Positions 29,601 through 36,551 of a stretch of DNA of 58,946 nt are shown here, piece by piece. Within the stretch, counting starts at the first letter, position 1, and each line of letters starts with the position of its first letter. A program made the position numbers and the translations under genes. Source of the DNA: Chlamydiota bacterium (GTDB taxonomy: Bacteria; Chlamydiota; Chlamydiia; Chlamydiales; Simkaniaceae). The stretch lies in NCBI GenBank assembly GCA_021772245.1, contig JAJFMH010000081.1, forward strand, positions 1 through 58,946, in the 5' to 3' direction. The notes beneath the pieces are model-generated. The model searched no databases. It saw only the letters and a list, made by a program, of their open reading frames with translations, and was not told the origin of the DNA.

Positions 29601-29779
29601 CCAGCTAATAGATGTCCATAATGAGGCAAACCCGTTGCAAATGGAGGACCATCATAAAAAGAAAAAAGAGGACTGTTTTCTCTTATCTTCAAACTCTTTT
29701 GAAAAGTGTCATTTTTTTCCCAGATTTCTAGGATCTTCTTTTCTCTTTCTGCAAAACTTTTCTGATCTGTTTCAAACAT
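26666..29779 (-). CDS. ileS: isoleucyl-tRNA synthetase
   Basis: This enzyme charges tRNA-Ile with isoleucine in the cytoplasm. The 1037 aa match the long, eukaryote-like (type 2) IleRS found in Chlamydiae. Class I signatures are HYGH in PPFATGLPHYGHLLAGT near residue 50 and KMSKK near residue 600. The editing domain lies between them (WTTTPWTL motif near residue 225, and a GTGVVHMAPAFGE segment near 315). The C-terminal anticodon-binding region lacks an obvious zinc finger, as in the eukaryote-like type. It overlaps lepB tail to tail and ends in the same EKKED residues. Confidence 0.97.
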   Translation of the reverse strand: MFETDQKSFAEREKKILEIWEKNDTFQKSLKIRENSPLFSFYDGPPFATGLPHYGHLLAGTIKDVVPRYKTMKGFKVPRRFGWDCHGLPVENEIEKANELRGSVCIEEFGIANFNEECRSIVLKYSNEWKKTVTRMGRWVDFEKTYHTMDKEFMESIWWVFSNLWDQDLVYEGFKVMPFSAQLGTPLSNFEANLNYQDVDDPSLTVMFPLVDEVNTHLLVWTTTPWTLVSNLAAAVNAKLDYVKLKSLETGAFYILGKNRVSTYFKEESEYEIVETFKGEALKGKRYKPPFSYFVETASPNSFTVLVDDFVGEEDGTGVVHMAPAFGEADFYVCYREEIEIVCPVDQNGKFTSEVPEYENQFVKDADKDIIKHLKQEGVVFDSSRIRHRYPFCWRSDSPLIYKAMKTWFVSVEKIKEKLIDANKEIQWVPAHIKEGRFGKWLENARDWAISRNRYWGTPMPIWRSDDGDCIVVKSVEDLEKRTGRTIDDLHRHFIDDLQFKENGKVYTRVKEVFDCWFESGSMPYAQNHYPFANEKFTMETFPADFIAEGLDQTRGWFYTLNILSVALFNKPAFKNVIVNGIILAEDGNKMSKKLKNYPPVELVIEKYGADAVRLFLLHSPAVYGEDLRFSEKGVEVVLRQFLIPLWNSYVFLSTYAKIYDWKPTQDALQPRSDIDRWILSRLQRLISEVEKGMDGYQLSKAVDPFVAFIEELTNWYIRRSRTRFWSEEDSIDRREAFATLYYVLMTLSKIAAPFVPFISEDIYQRLKSDSSEASVHLCDFPIYDAHTRNEELECEMELVQQVVSMGHALRKEHKLKVRQPLSLTHIISKDEKVLQRLKKHETLILEELNVKKLVFEKDEAKFVQYVIKPNFRVLGKKVGPLMKEAKGVIDALDSISLQTLQRDGELSITLGGKSHMLTSEDVEITKVVLEDVAAMTENNVSVCLETKLNPDLIVEGHAREIINKINTLRRSNGFEVTDRVCVTMDTTDVIQNAFKQHQEFICHEILAVKVTFAMCDGDKVDLNGNLATISIEKKED

Positions 29780-29973
29780 GGATTACCCGTAAAATATGCT
29801 TATTTTTTAGCTCTTATCATACCAAAAATAAGCCCTTTAAGGGTAAAAAAAAACTCTTTTATCCAGCAGTCAATCTCGACACTCCATTTTCAAACCCACA
29901 ACTAACTTAATATAAATACTTTAAAGATGTTGTTGACGAGCAGGATCTATTTCTTTAAAATCCTATTCTATGT

Positions 29974-29979
29974 TATAAT
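29974..29979 (+). promoter_or_regulatory. -10 box of the tmRNA gene
   Basis: A perfect TATAAT sits six bases before the tmRNA 5' end. No strong -35 is seen at the ideal distance (the region at 29951-29956 reads TTCTTT), so activity may depend on the extended AT-rich context. Confidence 0.55.
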
Positions 29980-29985
29980 ACACAT

Positions 29986-30402
29986 GGGGGTGTAAAGGTT
30001 TCGACTTGGAAATGAAGTATTAGTGGCATGCGGAGGATTATCGGTTGGCCTCCTAAATCATCCGATAGACGCTTAATTGCAAACAATAAAGATTCTAACG
30101 CTTCTAAAGTAGTATCACTATTTGGTGCTGCTGAAGGGCAAGAGAAACTTGCTGCTTAAGACCTAACCGTCTTAAAATGCCGATGGATTAGGGCCTGACC
30201 AGGAGCTTTATCCCCATCGTTATTAACCCTGGTGTGACTTCTATGCGTTGAGCATCTTAGATTAGAAGTTAAGATTTAAAGATGTTAGTAAATCTTCAGT
30301 GGGGCTTCTTGCAACGGGATTTACTTACTTTTCAAGAAGATAAGCATGTAGTCATTCATATAGAGTTTGCTAAGGACGAGAGTTCGATTCTCTCCACCTC
30401 CA
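29986..30402 (+). ncRNA. ssrA: transfer-messenger RNA (ssrA)
   Basis: tmRNA rescues stalled ribosomes and tags the nascent protein for proteolysis. The 5' end begins GGGGGTGTAAAGGTTTCGAC as in chlamydial ssrA, and the 3' end pairs with it as an acceptor stem (CACCTCC) after a T-arm with GTTCGATTC. The tag reading frame runs from GCA at 30079 to the TAA at 30157-30159 and encodes 26 residues ending in EKLAA, the expected C-terminal degron. GCATGCGG and other pseudoknot sequences lie between. CCA is not encoded immediately after the discriminator. An intrinsic terminator follows. Confidence 0.95.
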
Positions 30403-30474
30403 ACCTAAATAAAGGCTTCAGTTTTACGACTGAAGCCTTTTGTTTTTAGTGATATACAACATAAAATTCACACC
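30389..30474. repeat. left copy of an 86-base repeat at the tmRNA 3' end (candidate att site)
   Basis: From the tmRNA T-arm through the terminator to position 30474 the sequence recurs at 36253-36336 with few changes, including an identical terminator stem-loop. The arrangement is what an integrase leaves when an element inserts into the tmRNA 3' end. This copy belongs to the intact tmRNA. Confidence 0.65.
30411..30447 (+). terminator. intrinsic terminator of ssrA
   Basis: A 12-base perfect stem (30411-30422 with 30429-30440) encloses a TTTACG loop and is followed by TGTTTTT. It lies eight bases after the tmRNA 3' end. An almost identical copy occurs at 36276-36309. Confidence 0.9.
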
Positions 30475-30757
30475 GAAAAATTTAGCTACCTAAAACTCAA
30501 TTACGCACTACTTACGCACTAGGCAGAATGAAACTGCAATAAAAGACTCCCATAAATTCATTTGTTCATAATATCTTATGTGTCATTTGTAACAACTGTG
30601 ACACATAGGAAAATCGGCTCCACATTACCTGATCAGATATTTGTGAAAATTGTGACAAAACATTCTTTAACTGCGTAAATAGTGCGTATTCAACCTAAAT
30701 AAGTCATAAAGCAACACTAAATTACAATAGCTTAACATAAAAAAGTGGAGAGACTGC

Positions 30758-30810
30758 CTATCTCTTTATTGTGGTTTAATCTTTTTGTGCACTTCGGGGT
30801 TGAAAGGGCG
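30758..30810 (-). mobile_element. solo IS30 left-end relic (reverse orientation)
   Basis: Read on the minus strand, this region matches the left end of the IS30 element at 58807. The terminal 24-base repeat is GTGCACTTCGGGGTTGAAAGGGCG-like at 30787-30810 when read on the plus strand, preceded by the matching AATCTTTTT and TATCTCT tracts. No transposase remains beside it. Confidence 0.65.
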
Positions 30811-30839
30811 TTTTGAAAAACCCGTTGGGTTTTTCAAAA
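30811..30839. terminator. 13-bp perfect inverted repeat next to the IS30 relic
   Basis: TTTTGAAAAACCC (30811-30823) and its complement (30827-30839) enclose a GTT loop. The stem directly abuts the IS30 terminal repeat, so it may be an IS-associated hairpin or a terminator. The U-rich tail is weak. Confidence 0.4.
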
Positions 30840-31134
30840 AACTTTTATCGATCCAGAAAGTTATGTTTCCTCTTTGAACTAAAGATTTGTTATATTTTTT
30901 CCAGCAACATTTGTTGTTCATTATGTAGGCTCCCTTGTTTGTTTAGATTGAAGCTTAGGAGCTTACATTTTTTTCTTTTCTCAAATATTTTCTTGAATGG
31001 CTCTGGTTTTTATTTTCGATGGCTAATGTCTGAATTTTTCAACAACGCCATGCTGCTAGATAAATTCCGATTAGTTTTTTAAGTGAATATGAAGTATCAT
31101 TTTTCTTCTATCTTAGCAGGGAGTCAGGAAATAC

Positions 31135-34100
31135 ATGTCAGGATGCGTATCAGATTGCACAATAAACGAGGCTTTGCAGGATTATTTCACGTCTAGAGAT
31201 ATGAATGGATTAGACAGTGAATTTCTCGAATTTAGGAACTTTGCAAAAATTGGGGCCCAGTTTTTTTCTGAGCTGGAGGGCTTAGAGGCATCTGGTTTGC
31301 AAGATAGGGTGCAGGGTTCTTTTGAATCAGAGTTCTTACACGCAATTTTTTCTGATACTCATGCAAAGGAGTTAGAGGAAGAAATTGCTTCAGATCCAAA
31401 CAAGGTCGGGAATAAGGTCATGGATCGTCTGGAGAGCTCATGGAATACATCTGAGCCTTTTAGGGATGAGTCTGCTCGGCTATCTGCTTTGCTAATTGTA
31501 GCTCTCATCGGAGAGCTTGTAGCTAGAGAAGATCTAGTACGAGCTCATCAACTTGTAGATGGAGTGATGTGCACGGGGAAGGATGGCTACACCTATGAGT
31601 ATTCTGCGTTACTTCAAAAAATCTGTTCACTTTTTCCTGAAGATAAAAGACCCATTTCTCAAGTATCTTTCGATCAAGAAGAACGCGAAGTCTATGAAAT
31701 AGCCTTAGGGTCACTGTATGTCATAACATTGGCGCAACTTACTTCAGGGTTAGCAAGGTTTGTGGAAGGAAAAAATATAGAAAATCTAGAGATGAGAATT
31801 CAGCAAATCGAAGAAGCTATAGAACTGCTTGTTAATTTATCGGGGTGTGACGAAATATTTGGCTTCAATCAAAATTGTACACTTGAGGAATTAGAGGAAT
31901 ATCGGGAATCGATTTCGAACCTTAAAAAGCAAGGCGATGAAGCAAGCGCGCAAAGGTTAATGACTTTTTACAAAAAATTGTTAACTAAATACGGATCAAA
32001 AAGTGAATCGAGTGAAAGGCGTTTCGAGTTCTCCTATCAATGTTTTGAAATAAAGCTTCTTATTGAAAATTACGAATATAACGCAGCATTAGAGAAGATC
32101 CAAAACCTTGATTTACAAAGTATTGAAATCAAAGATCGCTCAGAGTACAAAGATCGCTCAGAGTATTTTGATCTTTGTTTTTTACTTCTTCGCACAGTGA
32201 TCGAAGATACCCCCACTGAGCAGAAACTTGATTTTTTTAAGTCTCTTTTAGTGAAACTTCCCTTTCTCAGTGAGAGTTATAGCTTTAGTGGAGAATTCAC
32301 TGATATAACGCTTAGCCTTATTGAGAAAGAAGAGCTTGAACTTGCAAGCAATTTTGTAAAAATGGTACGAACTTTCATTTTGGATAATGAATTTAAGCGA
32401 TTTCGGAGCTTGAGTTTCTCTGATGATCAAGTAGAACGTCTTATTGCATTGGCAAAAAAAAGTAGAGAAGATGATGACTACGAAAGAGTATGGAGAATCC
32501 TGTGTTTTTTGGAGATAACTTACCCTCCTCTTTCTATCGATCTTAATAACTTTGCTAATGTTCGGCTTGATTTAGAAAATCAGGTATTAAATCACCTTTT
32601 GACTCTACCATCAGATCAGCAGGAAAAATTCTTCCAAAACACGTTTGAAAGCGAGATTGATCCGGGAGACACTGACTGGTCTTGCAAAATAAGGTTTTTT
32701 GACAGACTAATTGAAGAACACATCGAAAATGGCAATTTGGAGGATGCAATGCATCTCTACCTTAACGCTTACCATTTAGTACATAAAGATTCAAGTAAGA
32801 GATTTAGTTACTTACTAAGAATTGTACACGCACATACAGAAAAAAATGAACAACCCCAAATGGAGCAAATGCTTACCGAAGCGCGTGCCCAGTTAAGGGA
32901 ATTTTTCGTCCAAGAGGATTTGCCTAAAGATTTTTCAAAATACGAATTGAAACAAGCGATTCGCCTAGCCTTGAGACTTTTTAAGATCGATCCGTCAGAG
33001 GAATCCTTTAAAGAGCTTTTTACAGGTTTTGCTTTCTTTAAGAAAAATAAAGGTAATTGGCTTCGTTCTCTTGAACAAAATTTCGCTTCAAATGGCATCG
33101 AAGCTTTAGTGGATTATGTATTTACTTATCATCAATTTGAAAGGTTGCCTGAGCTTTTTGAGTTTTTTGAAATCTATTTTTTAAACGCCTTTGAGATCAA
33201 ATCGCAAGCAGTTACACAGTTTGTCAATCTATTTGAATCAGCCTCAACAACCCCAGATGAAGAGGAATTAACTAGTTTACAAAATGTCTCTCGTGCACTA
33301 ATCACTTGTATTCAGCAGAGTCATTTTTCACAAAGCAGCAAGCCTTTGCTCTACTCTTCTATCCTTAAGTTTGCTTATCAGCAGAAAGATGTGCAGTTAG
33401 AAATTGAGATATGTCAGCTCATTGATATAGGTCAATTTATTGGGTTTTCTTCGCAAATAAGTGCCTCTCGATTTAAATTAATTCGTGAAGTTGCGATTCA
33501 TTTGGCAGAAAATAACTACGATAAAGAGGCAGTGACAATTTACAAGAGTTTGTATGATCATTTTAATGAATATCGTTACAGTTTCAACTCAAATGACTTT
33601 TTTGAGTATACGCTTGTACTTGCAGAGAGTTTTGCTAAGAAAGATTCAGTTGAGCAGGCGCAATATTTGGCTAATCAAGCGCTAAACCTTTGTAACTCTT
33701 TTTCGCTTAATCAAAAAAAGGATTCTCAGCTTATATCTATAGCTAACTTTTTTAGTTCGATCAATGTTCCTAATAAAGCAAAAGAACTCTATCAGAAGCT
33801 AAAGTGGCCTGAAAATAATGTATACTCAAGTTTTTGGAATCTTCATTTTTATGTTGCCAGGGAAGAATTAAATAACCAGAAATATGATGAGGCTTTGCAA
33901 GTAATTGATAAAGCTCCCTTTTCATTAAATTTGCTAGAAGGTAGTCAGGAGAGTCTTAATAAAGAGCTTATTTACAATGTTTATTATACTCTATGTGAAA
34001 AAGCTTTAGAAAAAAAGGATGTAAGAAGGGTTGAAGACTATCTAAAAAGGATATTAGAAGTCCTTGATTTGTACGATGGTCAGCAGCTTATCAAACGACT

Positions 34101-34575
34101 TGACGAAATTGCTCACATTTCTAAGAATTTTCAAGAGAATGAAAAGCTCTCCCTCTTAAAACAAAAAGCCCTAGACTCGATCAACACGGAAACAGCTTCT
34201 ATAGAGGTGCTTGTTATAGCATGCAGATACTCCTTAGAAATGACTCTAGAGGAAACGGCGAATTACCAAGAACTTTCCAGAACTATTCTTAGTGAGATTT
34301 CTCGAAGACTTACTATAGGTGATGATGCCCCTCTGATTACAGAGGAGCAAAAAACAATGGTAATTTCTTCTCTGGTTGAATTGCAAAGTGAATTACTCTC
34401 TTTTGCAAAAGACTTTGCTACTGAAGGGAAAATCGAGAAAGCAAAAGCTGTTTTCAGTCACGTTGAAAGTATTTTTTATTCTATTCCTTCAAAAAGTCCA
34501 GAGAGTCTCGCAATATTTATGATGCAACTGGTGCAGTTTAACTTAGCAATTGCCTCTTATATTAATGCAAGCTAG
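31135..34575 (+). CDS. very large helical protein of unknown function (1146 aa)
   Basis: I do not recognise the family. The protein is almost entirely predicted helix with many short repeated helix-turn-helix units (for example around residues 480-560 and 760-960, with A-x-x-L-Y-x-x-L type pairs), which suggests TPR-like or Sel1-like solenoid repeats without a strict consensus. No signal peptide, membrane helix or catalytic motif is seen. AGGAAATAC before the ATG is a good start signal. It is the main cargo of the putative ssrA-integrated element. Host-cell interaction is possible, but this is a guess. Confidence 0.6.
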   Translation: MSGCVSDCTINEALQDYFTSRDMNGLDSEFLEFRNFAKIGAQFFSELEGLEASGLQDRVQGSFESEFLHAIFSDTHAKELEEEIASDPNKVGNKVMDRLESSWNTSEPFRDESARLSALLIVALIGELVAREDLVRAHQLVDGVMCTGKDGYTYEYSALLQKICSLFPEDKRPISQVSFDQEEREVYEIALGSLYVITLAQLTSGLARFVEGKNIENLEMRIQQIEEAIELLVNLSGCDEIFGFNQNCTLEELEEYRESISNLKKQGDEASAQRLMTFYKKLLTKYGSKSESSERRFEFSYQCFEIKLLIENYEYNAALEKIQNLDLQSIEIKDRSEYKDRSEYFDLCFLLLRTVIEDTPTEQKLDFFKSLLVKLPFLSESYSFSGEFTDITLSLIEKEELELASNFVKMVRTFILDNEFKRFRSLSFSDDQVERLIALAKKSREDDDYERVWRILCFLEITYPPLSIDLNNFANVRLDLENQVLNHLLTLPSDQQEKFFQNTFESEIDPGDTDWSCKIRFFDRLIEEHIENGNLEDAMHLYLNAYHLVHKDSSKRFSYLLRIVHAHTEKNEQPQMEQMLTEARAQLREFFVQEDLPKDFSKYELKQAIRLALRLFKIDPSEESFKELFTGFAFFKKNKGNWLRSLEQNFASNGIEALVDYVFTYHQFERLPELFEFFEIYFLNAFEIKSQAVTQFVNLFESASTTPDEEELTSLQNVSRALITCIQQSHFSQSSKPLLYSSILKFAYQQKDVQLEIEICQLIDIGQFIGFSSQISASRFKLIREVAIHLAENNYDKEAVTIYKSLYDHFNEYRYSFNSNDFFEYTLVLAESFAKKDSVEQAQYLANQALNLCNSFSLNQKKDSQLISIANFFSSINVPNKAKELYQKLKWPENNVYSSFWNLHFYVAREELNNQKYDEALQVIDKAPFSLNLLEGSQESLNKELIYNVYYTLCEKALEKKDVRRVEDYLKRILEVLDLYDGQQLIKRLDEIAHISKNFQENEKLSLLKQKALDSINTETASIEVLVIACRYSLEMTLEETANYQELSRTILSEISRRLTIGDDAPLITEEQKTMVISSLVELQSELLSFAKDFATEGKIEKAKAVFSHVESIFYSIPSKSPESLAIFMMQLVQFNLAIASYINAS

Positions 34576-34581
34576 CTCTTG

Positions 34582-35153
34582 CTAAACTTTCTTATAGCAA
34601 AAGCAGGTCGTTAGATGGTCATTGAAAACACCAACTGCTTGGAGGTACGCATTGATGATAGTTGATCCCACAAAGGTCATCCCTCGTTTTTTTAGGTCTT
34701 TAGAGATAATACCGCTTTGCTCTGTTGTAGTAGGGCAATCTTCGTAGCGAGTGTAGTGGTGCTGGATTGGCTTATTATTTACAAATCCCCATAAGTATTT
34801 ATCAAAAGATCCAAATTCCTTTTGGATCTTTAAAAAAGCAAGAGCATTTTTACGCGTAGAAAACACCTTGAGACGATTGCGGATGATTTCAGGGTTTTAC
34901 ATTGCGCTTCTAACTCTTCATCACTCATTTGGGAGACTTTTTGAGGATCAAAGTTATGAAATGCTTTTTGGTAACCCACTCTTCTTTTTAGAATCGTCTC
35001 CCAGCTAAGACCAGCTTGAGCGCCTTCTAAAATGAGCATTTCAAATAGCAGTCGATCATCATGAACAGGTACACTCCACTCTGTGTCATGATATTTTTCG
35101 TAGTAATCTTTTCCCGTGCCAAAACAGCGAGTTTTTCGTGCTTGCATAGTCAT
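34582..35153 (-). pseudogene. tag: DNA-3-methyladenine glycosylase I, frameshifted
   Basis: Tag removes 3-methyladenine from damaged DNA. The N-terminal half (from ATG 35153) contains CFGTGKDYYEKYHDTEWSVP and the helix-hairpin-helix region LSWETILKRR, and ends at about 34880. A one-base shift moves the frame; the other half, NPEIIRNRLK and GSFDKYLWGFVN through KRGMTFVGSTI and the terminal NDHLTTCFCY, is in another frame. The gene overlaps ogt by the ATGA at 35150-35153, so the two were once co-translated. Both are now broken. Confidence 0.8.
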
Positions 35154-35290
35154 AACATCTCCATTTGTAAAAGAGCTTTTTTTCGGTGGATTCCGCCCGC
35201 ATATCCTCCAAGCTCACCATTTAAGCGAATTACCCTATGACAGGGAACAATAGGTGATATTTTTTCTTCTATAGAAAAAGACTTTGGAAA
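35150..35290 (-). pseudogene. ogt: methylated-DNA--cysteine methyltransferase, 3' fragment
   Basis: On the minus strand, in one frame, the segment reads [12 protein letters not shown] and [16 protein letters not shown], and stops at TGA 35150-35152. PCHRVI is the active-site motif of alkyltransferases that repair O6-methylguanine. The N-terminal half is missing upstream of about 35290. The stop overlaps the tag start, showing an earlier ogt-tag operon for DNA repair. Confidence 0.8.
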
Positions 35291-35324
35291 GTTTGTCGAT
35301 GTGTCAACAACTTATCTAACATAG

Positions 35325-35693
35325 GATATCTTCTGTTCAATTAACCCCCGAGGATTACCTGTAAAAGTTCTTCGGGAAAGACAGCTAGGCATCTGGCTTC
35401 AAAATTGGGAAAAAGGATTAAAGCTGCCTTTTGGCAAAATAATTGACGATCAGTCTAGCTACTATAAAATGCAGTTTTCTTCCCAACTTAAGAATTACGA
35501 AGATATGGTAGATTCAGAAATGCTCACCTACCTAATATTGGGTGCTGAAATTGACGGTAAATTGAAAGAAGTTCTCTACATTACTTATCCTCCAAAAAAC
35601 AAAAGCGCTTTATCTCAAAGAATTAAACTTGCGCTTGGGACTGTGAGTAACATAGAGTCGTCTATAAAAAGGGAAATATCTAAAAAAATGTGA
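35325..35693 (+). pseudogene. 5'-truncated gene fragment, unknown
   Basis: One open frame reads from 35325 to the TGA at 35691 with no plausible start at its left end. It includes LPVKVLRERQLGIWLQNWEK, and later KNYEDMVDSEMLTYLILGAEID and a Lys-rich tail. An internal ATG at 35469 would yield 74 aa. The left part looks like a well-conserved protein segment, so this is probably the remnant of a larger gene cut by the same event that truncated the RhuM gene. No family is recognised. Confidence 0.45.
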
Positions 35694-36172
35694 TCGTTAA
35701 GAACAAATCCCTTAACAATGTATTCTCTCAACGTATTTGTAGCCCAAATTAGGAATTGTGTAGCTTTTATTGAATTCACACGATAGCCGACAGCTATTGT
35801 TACATCTAAATTATAAACATCTATGATTCGGGTAATTTGGCGAGCTCCTTCAATTTGAACTGTTTCCATTTTGGAAATAGTTGCCTTTTTACTTAACTCC
35901 CCGGAGACATAAATATTTTTGAGATGTTTAGAAATAGCAGGTATTTTCACTCCAAATAATTCAGCCATAGTTTTTTGAGTCACCCAAAATGTATCATCAG
36001 CAAAAAAAACATTTGCCATGACCTTCCCATCAGAAGCAGTATAAACAACAACTGCTTGTTCATCCTTTAATTCTGTATCTTTAATCCCCACAGAATCTTG
36101 ATTACTTGTTGGTATTGTTTTCTTTTTATCTTCATTTTGTTCGACTAAAAACTGGTCTTCTTTATTTTCCAT
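35694..36172 (-). pseudogene. RhuM-family protein, C-terminally truncated
   Basis: From ATG 36172, a polar N-terminal extension of about 40 residues leads into the RhuM-type DNA-binding domain (FFADDTFWVTQKTMAELFGV, then ISKHLKNIYVSGEL and TREIVDV-like RIIDVYNLDVTIAVGYRVNS). Homology stops near FVLNDH at about 35695, where the frame enters the opposite-strand gene fragment and ends at 35615. RhuM proteins are often found in genomic islands and are linked to virulence or conflict systems; the role is not known. The truncation shares its breakpoint with the neighbouring fragment. Confidence 0.7.
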
Positions 36173-36252
36173 GAAAACTTCCTTTCTTTGTTCTCAAAAA
36201 AATAAAGGATAACAAAGTAGAGTAATTTTCCCAGTCAAAAGTTCTGAACACG

Positions 36253-36336
36253 TCTCTCCATCTCCAACGATTTTTAAGGCTTCAGTTTTACGACTGAAGC
36301 CTTTTTTTTAGTGACATACAACTAAAAATTCACGCC
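36253..36336. repeat. right copy of the tmRNA 3'-end repeat (candidate att site)
   Basis: This copy matches 30389-30474, beginning in the tmRNA acceptor region (TCTCTCCATCTCCAAC versus TCTCTCCACCTCCAAC) and continuing through the same terminator hairpin. The rest of the tmRNA is absent here, so it is a partial duplication rather than a second gene. Confidence 0.65.
36276..36309 (+). terminator. duplicated ssrA-type intrinsic terminator
   Basis: An 11-base perfect stem (36276-36286 with 36293-36303) and a TTTACG loop are followed by a run of eight T. It is nearly identical to the terminator after ssrA. No gene immediately upstream needs it, which supports duplication by integration. Confidence 0.8.
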
Positions 36337-36341
36337 AAAAA

Positions 36342-36509
36342 AATTCTTTGGATGGTCATCTTTGGATTCCTGAGACGACTTCTCGTTTTCTGAATTTGGT
36401 CACTTTTAAAGAGAAACTCACTAAGATCGGATTTGATGTAATTCGAGTTCAAGAAAAAAGAAATTTCACTCTTCTACGAGCAATCAAAATGATAGAAGTT
36501 CTAGAATAG
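36342..36509 (+). pseudogene. short coding remnant, unknown
   Basis: An open frame without a start reads SLDGHLWIPETTSRFLN and TFKEKLTKIGFDVI, ending with the TAG at 36507-36509. The pattern (strand, a T-F-K-x-x-L helix, then G-F-x-V-I) resembles the C-terminal end of a class I methyltransferase, but it is too short to be sure. It lies directly right of the duplicated ssrA end. Confidence 0.35.
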
Positions 36510-36551
36510 ACCCTTAGACCCCTTCCTAAGCTGAGGAAGAATTAGGTCGAG

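Larger units (their letters stand above)
30475..31134. other. gene-free stretch downstream of ssrA
   Basis: About 660 bases separate the ssrA repeat from the next gene. They hold tandem TTACGCACTA motifs (30503-30523), an IS30 end relic, a hairpin and a strong T-rich leader. A frame at 30813-31082 lacks a start signal and family features. TGTGAC occurs several times between 30590 and 30655, which may be functional but is unexplained. Confidence 0.5.
30403..36252. mobile_element. candidate ssrA-integrated element (about 5.9 kb)
   Basis: The segment is bracketed by the two near-identical tmRNA-3'-end repeats. It contains an IS30 end relic, a 1146-aa unknown protein, broken tag and ogt genes, a gene fragment, and a truncated RhuM gene. 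No intact integrase remains inside; a broken serine recombinase lies just beyond the right repeat. Near the left repeat the motif TTACGCACTA occurs twice in tandem (about 30503-30523), and related sequence recurs inverted near 30680, possibly arm-type binding sites. The boundaries are inferred from the repeats alone. Confidence 0.4.
36173..36551. other. intergenic stretch with duplicated ssrA end and a gene remnant
   Basis: This stretch holds the right copy of the ssrA-terminator repeat and a short coding remnant, both listed separately. The rest shows no gene or clear signal. Confidence 0.6.

Noticed and set aside
29933-29938. TTGACG as the -35 box of ssrA
   Set aside because: It lies 35 bases from the TATAAT box, much too far for a normal promoter.
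30503-30700. CRISPR-like short repeats (TTACGCACTA, TGTGAC)
   Set aside because: Only a few short copies at irregular spacing, with no constant repeat length or cas genes nearby.
30813-31082. Frame of 89 codons in the ssrA-downstream stretch
   Set aside because: It starts inside the hairpin beside the IS30 relic, has no ribosome binding site and reads as low-complexity Phe- and Leu-rich sequence.
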